A DNA stretch of 64,000 nucleotides from Rhodobacter sp. GTDB lineage: Bacteria > Pseudomonadota > Alphaproteobacteria > Rhodobacterales > Rhodobacteraceae. The stretch lies in assembly GCA_020637555.1 (NCBI GenBank), contig JACKKF010000002.1, positions 186,001 through 250,000 on the forward strand, in the 5' to 3' direction. This document shows, in pieces, positions 47,242 to 55,602 of the stretch (within the stretch, counting starts at the first letter, position 1; every line of letters starts with the position of its first letter). Both the position numbers and the translations under genes were made by a program. The notes under the pieces are model-generated. The model worked only from the letters and a program-made list of their open reading frames with translations. It was not told where the DNA came from and searched no databases.

Positions 47242-47269
47242 TTGACATGTAAATTTGCGCATATATGAT
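47242..47269 (+). promoter_or_regulatory. Promoter of the dsrE3-shdr operon
   Basis: TTGACA (47242-47247), a 16-base spacer and TATGAT (47264-47269) make a strong sigma-70-type promoter, 67 bases before the dsrE-type start. The palindrome CATATATG (47260-47267) overlaps the -10 region and resembles the A/T-rich sites before soxX, soxS/V and the SoxT-like gene; a repressor bound there would block RNA polymerase. Confidence 0.6.
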
Positions 47270-47335
47270 TTTGACAAGGTGAGTCCCGGGGAGGGGGCCT
47301 GCCACAAGACACGGCTCGGCACGAGGAGGACCCTG

Positions 47336-47716
47336 ATGGCGTCGAAGCTGATCATCGTGATGGTCAATACGGACCCCCGCAACGGCGAGGAACTGGGCGC
47401 GCCCTTTTTTCAGGCCACCGTCGCCGCCGCGATGGATTACGAGGTCGAGGTGATCTGCACCGCGACCGCCGGGCGTCTGATGAAAAAGGGCGTCGCCGAG
47501 GCGCTGGTGGTCAAGGACGGCTCGCCCAAGACGGTCTACGATTTCATCAAGGATGCCCATGACGCGGGCGCGAAATTCTACTGCTGTTCGCCGAACCTCG
47601 ATCTGTTCGACATGACGGCGGACGACCTGATCCCCGAATGCGAGGGCATTGTCGGCGGTGCGCATGTGATCGAATCCATCATGGAAGACGATGACGCAAA
47701 GGTGCTGACCTACTGA
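47336..47716 (+). CDS. dsrE3C: DsrE-family sulfur carrier, DsrE3C-like
   Basis: This 126-residue cytoplasmic protein of the DsrE/DsrF-like fold starts MASKLIIVMVNTDPRNGEE. Cysteines are at 41 and at 83-84 in FYCCSPNLDL, the place where DsrE3 proteins carry their active cysteine. In Hyphomicrobium a DsrE3C gene stands directly before shdrC1 and the protein exchanges sulfur with TusA; the same order is seen here (36 bases to shdrC1). The start was chosen for its GAGGAGGACC ribosome binding site. The subclass letter is inferred from position. Confidence 0.75.
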   Translation: MASKLIIVMVNTDPRNGEELGAPFFQATVAAAMDYEVEVICTATAGRLMKKGVAEALVVKDGSPKTVYDFIKDAHDAGAKFYCCSPNLDLFDMTADDLIPECEGIVGGAHVIESIMEDDDAKVLTY

Positions 47717-47752
47717 CCCACCGCCGCGCCACCCCGGGAGGAGGAGCCCGCG

Positions 47753-48517
47753 ATGACCGCCCATGCCACGATTCCCTTGCCGCCGATCGCCGATCCCGTT
47801 TCGGATGCCGCGCCGATCAGCCGCGAGAAGCTGGAAGAAATCTTCGAGGACATCCGGTCCCATCCGACCTATGACCACGAGATCCACGGTTGCCTGAACT
47901 GCGGCATCTGCACCGCGACCTGCCCCTCGGCGCATTACTACGACTATTCCCCGCGCGAGATCGTCCAGCTTCTGTGGACCGAGAACCTGGAAGGCATCTA
48001 TGACGCGATGCAGGAAAAGATCTGGGCCTGCGCCCAGTGCTACACCTGCGCCGCCCGCTGCCCGTTCGAGAATTCTCCCGGCGGGTTGGTGATGATCCTG
48101 CGTGAGGTGGCGATCCAGCACGATTTCGACTCGGTCAAGGAAGTGCTGCGCCCGTTCAGCCGCGTGTTGCTCAAGGTGGTGTCCACCGGCAACCAGCTGG
48201 CCCCCAACATGATCACCAAGGAGGCGTTCCCGGACTGGGGGCCGAACGTGGCCAAGGTCGACGCGCCGCTGGCGATCCTGCGCAAGGCGATCCCCATGCC
48301 GACCATGCACACGCTGGACACGGCCTGGGAGGTGAACCTGCGCACCTCGGTCGAGCTGTATACCATATGGGAGGCGACCGGCGTTCTCGATCAGCTTGAA
48401 AAGGTTGATGAAAACCTCTTCGACGTGGTGTCCGACGTGATGGAGGAAAAGCGCGAGGAATGGGAAGAGTGGCTCGAAGAGCAGGACGATGACGACGACG
48501 AGGATGACGACGATTGA
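47753..48517 (+). CDS. shdrC1: sHdr complex iron-sulfur subunit sHdrC1
   Basis: This 254-residue protein has two classical [4Fe-4S] motifs: Cys47, 50, 53 and 57 (CLNCGICTATCPS) and Cys93, 96, 99 and 103 (CAQCYTCAARCPF). It passes electrons between the HdrB-type and HdrA-type subunits of the sulfur-oxidising heterodisulfide reductase-like complex. The last 25 residues are strikingly acidic (EEWEEWLEEQ then a run of mostly Asp), an unusual tail that could contact partner proteins. It lies 36 bases after the dsrE3 gene and 39 before shdrB1. Confidence 0.9.
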   Translation: MTAHATIPLPPIADPVSDAAPISREKLEEIFEDIRSHPTYDHEIHGCLNCGICTATCPSAHYYDYSPREIVQLLWTENLEGIYDAMQEKIWACAQCYTCAARCPFENSPGGLVMILREVAIQHDFDSVKEVLRPFSRVLLKVVSTGNQLAPNMITKEAFPDWGPNVAKVDAPLAILRKAIPMPTMHTLDTAWEVNLRTSVELYTIWEATGVLDQLEKVDENLFDVVSDVMEEKREEWEEWLEEQDDDDDEDDDD

Positions 48518-48556
48518 TCGCCCTCGCGGTGGTCGGCTCAAGGGAGGAGCGCAATC

Positions 48557-49899
48557 ATGACGTCAGGAAACGGTAACGGCACCTACAACGGGTTCGGCGC
48601 CGACTGGACCCCCACTCAGCTCAGCCAGGTCGAGGCGCAGCGCGCGACCGACTGGGTCTCGGCCAGGATCGACAAGCGCGCGCTCCTGACCGGCAAGACC
48701 CGCAAGGAGGACGTGCGCGACATCCTGTGGCAGCTGGAAAAGGACGGCGAGATCGTCGTGCACCGGGTCGGCGACCAGCATCAGCCGGTGATGGCCAAGA
48801 CGCTGTATGGCTGGGACAAGAAGATCCCCACGACGAACCTGTGGCATCACAAGTCCTGCGGCCAGTGCGGCAACATCCCGGGCTATCCCAGTTCCGTGCT
48901 GTGGATCATGAACGAGCTGGGTCTCGATTACCTGGACGAAACCGACCAGACCAGTTGCACGGCCTGGAACTATCACGGGTCGGGCATCGGCAACGTGGTC
49001 TCTCTGGCCGCCGTGTTCCTGCGCAACTTCCACCAGGCCTATGTCAGCGCCAAGGCGCAGGGCCTGCCCGAGGGGACCTATTATCCCCTGATCCATTGCG
49101 GCACATCGTTCGGGAATTACAAGGAAATCCGCCAGTTCCTGCTGCATGACGCCAATCTGCGCGCCGAGGTGAAGAAGATCCGAGCAAGTTGGGGCGGCTG
49201 GTCGATGGCAAGCTGTTGATGCCCGAGGAACTGGTGCATTATTCCGAATGGCTGCGTCATGCGCCACCGGATCGCCGACCGGCAGGAGGTGGATGTTCGA
49301 ACTATCCGCTCGACCGTGCATCCGGCCTGCCACGTCTACAAGATGGTGCCTGAGGACGTGATCTATGACGACACGGTGCTGGACGGCAACCGCGTCGCCG
49401 TCACCACCGGCCTGTTGCAGGCACTGGGCACGCAGGTGATCGATTATTCCACTGGTATGACTGCTGCGGATTGGCTTCCGCCACATCATCGGCGAGCGCG
49501 AGTTCACCTGCAGCTTCGCCATCGACCGCAAGATCAGGTCGCGGTGGAGAGGCCCGGCCGATGGATGATCGGCCACGATACGGCTGCATCACCACGCTGG
49601 ACAAGAACCAGTGGATCGGCAAGGCGGTGGGCAGGTCTATGGCTGCCGGTGATGGCGGATTGCCAGTTCGCCGCGCTGACCATGGGGGCCCATCCTACAA
49701 GCTGGCGCAACTGCACTGGCACGCCAGCCCGTTCGAGGCCTGCTGGAAAAGATGGGGATCGACTGGGAAAAGGCCAAGGCCGAATTCGAGGCCTACCTCG
49801 GCGAGGTCGGGAAGGCCGGATCGAGACGCTCTACGATCCCAAGCGGGCCATCACCCGGGCCCCGGCTATGTGAAACCCAAGTCCCTGACAGGAGCCTGA
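48557..49899 (+). pseudogene. shdrB1: sHdr complex subunit sHdrB1, several frameshifts
   Basis: Residues from 48557 to about 49180 are intact: HKSCGQCGNIPGYPSS, DQTSCTAWNYHGSG and LIHCGTSFGNYKE are HdrB-type cysteine blocks. From 49180 on, the expected sequence is recovered only by switching frames: KLLMPEELVHYSEWL, HPACHVYKMVPEDVIYDD, YDCCGFGFRHIIGERE (after restoring one C and one T), GCITTLDKNQWIGKAVG, FAALTMGAHP and the end KPKSLTGA. At least six single-base indels lie between 49180 and 49870, mostly one base lost from CC or TTT. Corrected length is about 445 residues. sHdrB1 would bind the noncubane cluster at the catalytic site. shdrA, B2 and C2 are intact, so error is the likeliest explanation. 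Confidence 0.88.
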
Positions 49900-49902
49900 T
49901 CC

Positions 49903-50952
49903 ATGACGAAACCGATCCTCATCGTCGGGGGCGGCCCGGCCGGTCTGTCGGCGGCCCATGCGCTGGCCAGCGCCGGCCAGGAGGTGGTTCTGGTCGAAAA
50001 GGAGGACCGCCTGGGCGGCGCCCCGATCCTGCAAGGCTATGCCAAGCTGGTGCCCAGCCACGAATGGGCCAAGGACGCCATCGGCGGCATGGTGGACCGG
50101 GTCACGGGGCGCGCCGGGGTGACGGTGATGACGGGCGCCACGGTGCACGGGTTCGACGGCACGCCGGGGGCGTTCACCGCGACGCTGAAGGACGGGTCCC
50201 GGGTCGAGGCCTCGGCCGCGATCCTGGCCACCGGATTTACCCATTTCGACAGCGTGAACAAGCCCGAGTGGGGCTTTGGCACCTATCCCGATGTGGTGAC
50301 CACCGTGCAGGTGGAACAGATGATCAGCTCGGGCCAGGGCATCCGCTGTCCGTCCGACGGGCGGGTGCCGGACCGGGTGGCGATCCTTCTGTGCGTGGGC
50401 TCGCGCGACCGGCAGATCGGGCGCGAATGGTGTTCCAAGATCTGCTGCACCGTCAGCGCCAATATCGCCATGGAGATCCGCGAACTCAGCCCCAAGACCA
50501 ACGTCTATATCTATTACATGGATATCCGCACCTTCGGTCTGTACGAGGGCGAGTATTACTGGGGCAGCCAGGAAGAGGCCAAGGTCAAGTATGTGAAGGC
50601 CCGCATCGCCGAGGTGACGGGCCGCGACGGGCGCCTTCTGGTCAAGGGCGAGGACACGCTGGTCAAGCGCCCGATCTCGATCCCCTTCGACATGGTGGTG
50701 CACGCCATCGGCATGGACCCCAATGTGGACAACATGACGCTGGGCGCGATCTTCGGCGTCGACCTGAACAAATACGGCTATATCGCCAAACCCTCGACCT
50801 ATGCGCATCTGGCCGAGACCTCGCGCCCTGGCGTGTTTGTGGCGGGTGCGGCGACCGGACCGGAGACCATCGACGATTCCATCGCCCAGGGCCACGCGGC
50901 GGCGATGGCGGCGCTGAACATGGTGCGCGCGCCCTCGATGGCGGCGGAATGA
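49903..50952 (+). CDS. shdrA: sHdr complex flavoprotein subunit sHdrA
   Basis: This 349-residue flavoprotein has the FAD-binding dinucleotide fold at the start (ILIVGGGPAGLSAAHALA, glycines at 9-14) and an ATGFTHFD-type second motif. The cysteine-containing CVGSRDRQIGREWCSKICC block is characteristic of the sHdrA type. It is about half the length of methanogen HdrA and lacks the inserted ferredoxin domains, as in all sulfur-oxidising versions. Its stop overlaps the start of the next gene (ATGA). Confidence 0.93.
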   Translation: MTKPILIVGGGPAGLSAAHALASAGQEVVLVEKEDRLGGAPILQGYAKLVPSHEWAKDAIGGMVDRVTGRAGVTVMTGATVHGFDGTPGAFTATLKDGSRVEASAAILATGFTHFDSVNKPEWGFGTYPDVVTTVQVEQMISSGQGIRCPSDGRVPDRVAILLCVGSRDRQIGREWCSKICCTVSANIAMEIRELSPKTNVYIYYMDIRTFGLYEGEYYWGSQEEAKVKYVKARIAEVTGRDGRLLVKGEDTLVKRPISIPFDMVVHAIGMDPNVDNMTLGAIFGVDLNKYGYIAKPSTYAHLAETSRPGVFVAGAATGPETIDDSIAQGHAAAMAALNMVRAPSMAAE

Positions 50953-51833
50953 TGGGCTGGCTGGGGCGCAGACAGGCGGTTGCGGTCACACCCGACACGG
51001 GCGTGGTTCTGGACCTGTCCGGCCCCCGCCTGCGCCGCGCGTTTCAGGATCTGTCGGCGTCGGCGGAACCGACCGGGGGCGTGTCGCGCTATATCACGGC
51101 GCTGACGTTGAAATCCGCCCTGTTTCAAGAGCTTATGGGAAACGGCGCGGTGCGCGATCTGGCGCCGGCCGCGTTCCTGGATCTTGCGGCCTTCATCGCC
51201 CCGGTGCGGCGGCGGATCGGGGCGGCCCTGGCGGACCACGGGTTCGACCGGATCAAGCTGGCGCTGATGCATCTGCTCGATGGTGACCCGGGCGCGGCTG
51301 CGGTGGATGACCGGCTCAGGGTCTTTTGCGCCGCCTTCCCGCAGGACAGGGCGCATCGCTGGGTGCGCGATCTGGGGGCCGAGGTGCTGCATTTCACCGA
51401 CCCCGAGCGCATCCCGCTGATGACCCGCTGGGTCTGGGATGCCCGTGTCGGCACCGGCGCGCTGCGCGAGATCTGGCACGCCGACGACGTGGACCTTGCC
51501 CGGATCGATGCGGACGATGGCCAGCGGACCATTGCGACGCTCAACCAGGAACTCAACGGTTTCCTCGCGGCCGAGGGGGTCTATCGCGATCTGCCCTTTG
51601 CCGTGGATCTGCTGCTGGCCCATGTCTATGCCGGCTATATCAACGACCGGGGCGGGCAGTATCTGCGGTCCGATTTCACCTCGGACACCGACCCGATGCA
51701 CCACACGCGGCGGATGCTGGGGCTTGACGCCGTCGATACCGAAACGGGCCGGACACGGCTCAGGCTGATCGACGGAAAACCCCATCATCTCAGCGGCTTG
51801 CCAGACCCCGAGGTGTCGAATGCCCATTCATGA
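50949..51833 (+). CDS. shdrH: sHdr-associated protein of unknown function (sHdrH/Hyp position)
   Basis: This 294-residue, mostly helical soluble protein has no cofactor motif; only one or two cysteines are present (VFCAAFP). Its position between shdrA and shdrC2 is fixed in shdr clusters, where the gene is called hyp or shdrH. The start ATG lies in the shdrA stop (ATGA), and its last 14 bases overlap shdrC2, so it is made together with the complex. A structural or assembly role is likely; nothing in the sequence tells more. Confidence 0.82.
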   Translation: MMGWLGRRQAVAVTPDTGVVLDLSGPRLRRAFQDLSASAEPTGGVSRYITALTLKSALFQELMGNGAVRDLAPAAFLDLAAFIAPVRRRIGAALADHGFDRIKLALMHLLDGDPGAAAVDDRLRVFCAAFPQDRAHRWVRDLGAEVLHFTDPERIPLMTRWVWDARVGTGALREIWHADDVDLARIDADDGQRTIATLNQELNGFLAAEGVYRDLPFAVDLLLAHVYAGYINDRGGQYLRSDFTSDTDPMHHTRRMLGLDAVDTETGRTRLRLIDGKPHHLSGLPDPEVSNAHS

Positions 51834-52566
51834 GAAATCGCTGATCCGGCCCGAAAACCTGGTCGAACACGAGCATCTGGTCATCGATGGCGTGGATGTG
51901 TCGGGCCATTGGTCCACATTCATCGAAGGGCGATCCATCACCGACTACAACGAGGCCATGCAGGACGAGATCGCGGCGCTTCCCGGTGGCGAGAACATCC
52001 ACCGCTGCTGGCAATGCGGCTCTTGCACCAACGCCTGCACCGTCAATGCCGTGAACCCTGAATTCAACCCGCGCTACTGGATCTATCTGATCCGGCTGGG
52101 GATGGAGCAGGAACTTCTGCGCGACAAGGACATCATCTGGCAATGCGTCAGTTGCAACAAATGCACCTATGCCTGCCCGCGGGACGTGGTGCCCGAGGGG
52201 GTGATGAAGGCCACCGCGCATTGGCTGGAACTGAAGGGGCACACGCCGAAAAGCCCGTCCACCCATTTCGACGAGGGGTTCGCGGGCAGCGTCATCAAGA
52301 CCGGCAAGATCGAGGAAACGCGCGTCCTTCTGGGCTTTTTCCGCCGCACGGGCCAGCCCGCGAACCAGCCTTGGCTGGCGCGTCTGGTCACCGGTTTGGT
52401 CAGGCGGATGCCGCTGGGCTATCTGACGCGGCTGGGCTGGGGCGTGGTCTTCCGGCCGCGCACGCGGAACTGGGGCGCCGCGCGTCGCGCCCTCAACGAA
52501 TACGTCCACGAGGTCGAGGCGCAGAACCGCGCGGCCCTGGGGCTCGACGGGCAGGGGAGGCAATAA
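51820..52566 (+). CDS. shdrC2: sHdr complex iron-sulfur subunit sHdrC2
   Basis: This 248-residue protein has two [4Fe-4S] motifs: Cys63, 66, 69 and 73 (CWQCGSCTNACTVN) and Cys109, 112, 115 and 119 (CVSCNKCTYACPRD). A helical C-terminal half follows, with a short membrane-like but charged segment (residues 178-215). It is the second electron-transfer subunit and partners sHdrB2, whose gene follows after one base. The second motif keeps the final proline; the first ends CTVN instead of CP. Confidence 0.92.
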   Translation: MPIHEKSLIRPENLVEHEHLVIDGVDVSGHWSTFIEGRSITDYNEAMQDEIAALPGGENIHRCWQCGSCTNACTVNAVNPEFNPRYWIYLIRLGMEQELLRDKDIIWQCVSCNKCTYACPRDVVPEGVMKATAHWLELKGHTPKSPSTHFDEGFAGSVIKTGKIEETRVLLGFFRRTGQPANQPWLARLVTGLVRRMPLGYLTRLGWGVVFRPRTRNWGAARRALNEYVHEVEAQNRAALGLDGQGRQ

Positions 52567-52567
52567 G

Positions 52568-53494
52568 ATGGACGGCAATGACCTGAAAAAGGTGGCCTAC
52601 TACCCGGGCTGTGCGCTGGAAGGGACGGGGCATGCCTATAACCGGTCCACCAAGGCGGTCGGCAAGGCGCTGGGGCTCGATCTGGTCGAGTTGAAGAACT
52701 GGAACTGCTGCGGCGCGATGGAGGTCAAGAACATCGACCCCAAGATCCAGACCTATCTGTCGGCGCGCAACCTGTCGATCGCCGAGGACATGGGGTTCGA
52801 CACCGTGATGGCCCCCTGCAACGGCTGCTATCACAACCTGAAAAAGGCCGAATACGATCTGGCCCATGACGCGGCCTCGGTCGAGGTGAACGCGCGTCTT
52901 TCGGAAAAGGCCGGCCACCAGACCTATGAATCCGGCGGGGTCGAGACGATCCATGCGCTCGACTGGATCAAGCGCGCGGTTGGCGAGGACGAGCTGGCGG
53001 CGCGGGTCAAGAACAACCTCAAGGGGCTGAAGATCGCCAATTATTATGGCTGCATGTATACCCGGCCACGGCACATCTTCCCCGAAAAGGACAAGGGGCC
53101 GGGCAGCGAATCCACCGCAAAGCCGCATTTCATGGACGACCTGCTGGCGGCCGCCGGGGCCGAGAACGTGGATTTTCCGCTGAAGACCGCGTGTTGCGGA
53201 GGCGCGCATTCGCTGTCCGACAGCGACACCTCGACCCGGCTGGTTCTGAACATCCTGGAAACCGCCGAGGCCTGCGGCGCCGAGGTGATCGCCACCGAAT
53301 GCCCGACCTGCCACACCGGGCTGGAAATGCACCAGGTGCGCGCCGAGGAAGTTCTGGGGCGCAAGACGAACGTCAAGATCCTCTACTTCACGCAGCTTCT
53401 GGGCATGGCGCTGGGTCTGTCCCAGAAGAAGGTCGGCGTGCAGGAAAACCTGTCGGATCCGCGCGATCTGTTGCGGCAAAAGGGCCTGGGATGA
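52568..53494 (+). CDS. shdrB2: sHdr complex catalytic-type subunit sHdrB2
   Basis: This 308-residue protein has two cysteine-rich CCG domains: Cys15 (YYPGCALEG) with NWNCCGAME (Cys47, 48) and CNGCYHNLK, then YYGCMYTRP, TACCGGAHSLSD and TECPTCHTGLEMHQ. These bind the noncubane [4Fe-4S] clusters of HdrB. The order C2-B2 with one-base spacing shows tight coupling. The stop overlaps the next start by four bases. The gene is fully intact. Confidence 0.93.
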   Translation: MDGNDLKKVAYYPGCALEGTGHAYNRSTKAVGKALGLDLVELKNWNCCGAMEVKNIDPKIQTYLSARNLSIAEDMGFDTVMAPCNGCYHNLKKAEYDLAHDAASVEVNARLSEKAGHQTYESGGVETIHALDWIKRAVGEDELAARVKNNLKGLKIANYYGCMYTRPRHIFPEKDKGPGSESTAKPHFMDDLLAAAGAENVDFPLKTACCGGAHSLSDSDTSTRLVLNILETAEACGAEVIATECPTCHTGLEMHQVRAEEVLGRKTNVKILYFTQLLGMALGLSQKKVGVQENLSDPRDLLRQKGLG

Positions 53495-53955
53495 GCGATC
53501 TGCCGTTTTCCGATCTGCTTGACCGGCTGGAGGCGCGCGATACGGCGCCGCCCGGAGATCCGCGCGCCGTGGACCCGCGCGCGCTGGCAGACACCCAGTT
53601 GATCGAGGGCGAGGGCGTGCTGGAAGCCTGGCTGGCCTCGCGCGGGCTGGAACCGACGGCGGCGACGCACGAGGGGTTCCGCCTGCTTGCGCTGCACCGG
53701 CAGGGCGCGCGCGGCGAACCCTCGTTCAATGCGTGCCGCGAAACCTGCCGCGAACTTGTTTATTTGCGAAACGTGGCGCTGGCGTATGATGGCGACACGC
53801 CCGAATTGCGCCGAACCCTGCGCCTGCAGGCGATGGTTCTGCGCCATCTGGCCCTGTTCGTAGGCGGCAAGATGGTCGAGGCGGGCCTGGGGGACTTCTG
53901 CTGTTCCTCGCGTCCGCTGCGCCACCGCGACGCCCCCCCATTGCAAGGAGACTGA
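53491..53955 (+). CDS. Unknown helical protein with paired cysteines inside the shdr operon
   Basis: This 154-residue protein is not recognised. It is acidic and flexible at the start (residues 1-50) and helical later. Cysteines come in two groups: ACRETCREL (a CXXXC, residues about 81-87) and DFCCSSRPL near the end (about 137-140). It has no signal or membrane segment. It overlaps shdrB2 by four bases and stands two bases before lbpA, so it belongs to the complex's operon. The cysteines suggest sulfur or metal binding; a maturation factor or LbpA partner is conceivable but unproven. Confidence 0.75.
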   Translation: MSDLPFSDLLDRLEARDTAPPGDPRAVDPRALADTQLIEGEGVLEAWLASRGLEPTAATHEGFRLLALHRQGARGEPSFNACRETCRELVYLRNVALAYDGDTPELRRTLRLQAMVLRHLALFVGGKMVEAGLGDFCCSSRPLRHRDAPPLQGD

Positions 53956-53957
53956 CA

Positions 53958-54401
53958 ATGCCCGTAGTGCGCGGCTGCAACCTGCCTGACGATCTGTTCT
54001 ATGACGTCGCCAACAACCTTTGGTATCGTCCCAATGGCGACGGCACCTATACCGTCGGCATGACCATGATTGCGACCGGGATGGCGGGCGCGCTGGTCGC
54101 CTTCACCGCCAAGAAGGTCGGCAAGACCATCGCCGGCGGCAAATCCGTTGCCACGGTCGAAAGCGGCAAATGGGTCGGTCCCGCAAAGATCGGTTTCGAC
54201 GCCGAGATCCTCGCGGTCAACGACAACCTGACCGCCGATCCCAAGCTGGCGAATTCCGACACCTACGGCGAGGGCTGGATGGTCAAGGTGAAGCCTGTGG
54301 ACCAGTCGGCGGCGGATGCCGTTCTGGTCTCGGGCAACGCCGTGGCCGCGCCCTACGAGGCCAAGATGGACGCCGACAGTTTCGCCGGTTGCGCGGCATG
54401 A
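53958..54401 (+). CDS. lbpA: Lipoate-binding protein LbpA (GcvH-like)
   Basis: This 147-residue GcvH-type lipoyl protein has its lipoylation site at Lys71 in VATVESGKWVG and the conserved VGMTMIATGMAGALVAFT and DNLTADPKLANSDTYGEGWMVKV stretches. LbpA proteins of shdr loci differ from glycine-cleavage GcvH and are essential for thiosulfate oxidation through sHdr. Two cysteines (Cys7 in VRGCNLP and one near the C-terminus in FAGCAA) are extra. Two bases separate it from the previous gene, and GCAAGGAGACTGACA provides the ribosome binding site. Confidence 0.93.
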   Translation: MPVVRGCNLPDDLFYDVANNLWYRPNGDGTYTVGMTMIATGMAGALVAFTAKKVGKTIAGGKSVATVESGKWVGPAKIGFDAEILAVNDNLTADPKLANSDTYGEGWMVKVKPVDQSAADAVLVSGNAVAAPYEAKMDADSFAGCAA

Positions 54402-54408
54402 GCTGACA

Positions 54409-54440
54409 GCTGCCCGCTGACCGTGAGGGACACGGGCAGC
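54409..54440 (+). terminator. Hairpin after lbpA (attenuator or weak terminator)
   Basis: GCTGCCCG and CGGGCAGC form an eight-base-pair stem with a 16-base loop, starting eight bases past the lbpA stop. There is no T run, so it probably reduces read-through or protects the mRNA end and does not end all transcription before the DsrE2-like gene. Confidence 0.4.
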
Positions 54441-54537
54441 GGCGGCAGCACAGGGTAGGGCGCCTGTCGCCCGCTGAACCGGCGGTTCTGTGGTCCGCCG
54501 GCGCGGCGCAGCGACACCGCCAAGGGGAGAGAGAACA

Positions 54538-55032
54538 ATGCTGGACGATTCCAATGCCAAATCCATGACGATCATCGTCACCAAGGGCACGCTCGACTGG
54601 GCCTATCCGCCCTTCATCCTGGCCACCACGGCGGCCGCGATGGGGCTCGAGGTGACGATGTTCTTCACCTTTTACGGTCTGGGCCTGCTGAAAAAGGACC
54701 TGAACCTCAAGATCAACCCCCTGGGCAATACCGCGATGGAAATGCCCATGGCGGGCGGTCACATGGCGATGCCCAACATCCTGGCGGCCATGCCGGGCGC
54801 GACCGCGCTGACCTCGGCCATGATGAAGAACATGATGAAGAAGAAAGGCGTGGCCTCGATCGAGGAGTTGCGCGAGCTGGCGGTCGAGGCCGACGTCAAC
54901 ATGATCGCCTGCCAGATGACCATGGACCTGTTCGAATACCGCAAGGAGGACATGGTGGACGGCATCACCCTGGGCGGCGCGGCAAGCTGGGTGGATGTCG
55001 CCACCCGCAGCGATATCAACCTGTATATCTGA
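54538..55032 (+). CDS. DsrE2-type (DsrE/F-like, peroxiredoxin-family) sulfur carrier
   Basis: This 164-residue DsrE-like protein contains the DsrE2/COG2210 blocks KGTLDWAYPPFILATTAAAMG, FFTFYGLGLLKKD and ACQMTMDLFEYRKEDMVDG with its single conserved cysteine. A hydrophobic first helix may associate with the membrane. The middle (residues about 64-103) contains ten methionines in 40 residues and could bind copper or an apolar partner. It stands 11 bases before tusA, and tusA-dsrE2 pairs are a known arrangement in sulfur oxidisers. It probably feeds sulfur from imported persulfides to TusA. Confidence 0.8.
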   Translation: MLDDSNAKSMTIIVTKGTLDWAYPPFILATTAAAMGLEVTMFFTFYGLGLLKKDLNLKINPLGNTAMEMPMAGGHMAMPNILAAMPGATALTSAMMKNMMKKKGVASIEELRELAVEADVNMIACQMTMDLFEYRKEDMVDGITLGGAASWVDVATRSDINLYI

Positions 55033-55043
55033 GGAGAACACGC

Positions 55044-55271
55044 ATGGCCGATCAGGTTCTGGATGCCAAGGGTCTGAACTGCCCGCTGCCCATCCTGCGC
55101 GCGAAAAAGGCGCTCAAGGACATGGCAACGGGCCAGACGCTGGAAATCGTCGCCACCGATCCCGGCGCCGTCAAGGATTTCGAGGCGTTCTGCCGCACCA
55201 CCGGAAACGAGCTGGTGTCCTCGAACGAGGGTGGCGGCACCTATACCTTTGTCATCAAGCGCACCGGCTGA
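55044..55271 (+). CDS. tusA: Sulfur carrier protein TusA
   Basis: This 75-residue protein has the active Cys13 in LNCPLPILRAKKALKDM, the CPxP motif of TusA, and the conserved TDPGAVKDFEAFCRTTGN stretch. TusA carries persulfide sulfur between DsrE-type proteins and the sHdr complex (and serves tRNA thiolation elsewhere). It closes the sHdr locus. A good ribosome binding site (GAGGAGAACACGC) precedes the ATG. Confidence 0.95.
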   Translation: MADQVLDAKGLNCPLPILRAKKALKDMATGQTLEIVATDPGAVKDFEAFCRTTGNELVSSNEGGGTYTFVIKRTG

Positions 55272-55275
55272 CGGA

Positions 55276-55602
55276 TCACGGCTGCGGGGCCTGGGTCCGG
55301 TCGACCGGGCCATAGTCCCGCAGCACCTGTGCCACACGCAGGCGATAGGTGCGAAACACGCCCCCGCGCCCACGGGACTGCGCCGATTGATGGTTCTGGC
55401 GGGCCCGCCACGCGCGCACGGCGTCCTCGTTCGCAAAGAAGGACAGTGACAACAGTTTGTCCGGGTTGGTCAGGCTCTGGAACCGTTCGACCGACAGGAA
55501 GCCGTCGATCTGCGCCAGTTCGGGACGAAGCCGGGCGGCCATGTCCAGATAGGTCTCGCGCTGATCCTCGGCTGGTATGACCTCGAACAGAACGGCGATC
55601 AT
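55276..55602 (-). CDS. Antibiotic biosynthesis monooxygenase (ABM) domain protein
   Basis: This 108-residue protein of the dimeric alpha-beta barrel superfamily (MIAVLFEVIPAEDQRETYLDMAARL start, LLSLSFFANEDAVRAWR block) belongs to the ABM group, whose members include heme-degrading and quinone-oxidising monooxygenases and many of unknown function. It is the second gene of a two-gene unit with the NIPSNAP gene, sharing four bases, and is convergent with tusA. Confidence 0.8.
   Translation of the reverse strand: MIAVLFEVIPAEDQRETYLDMAARLRPELAQIDGFLSVERFQSLTNPDKLLSLSFFANEDAVRAWRARQNHQSAQSRGRGGVFRTYRLRVAQVLRDYGPVDRTQAPQP

Noticed and set aside
47336..47716. TusD/DsrE of the tRNA thiolation TusBCD set
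   Set aside because: No TusB/TusC partners are present; position before shdrC1 and the cysteine pattern fit DsrE3 of sHdr loci better.
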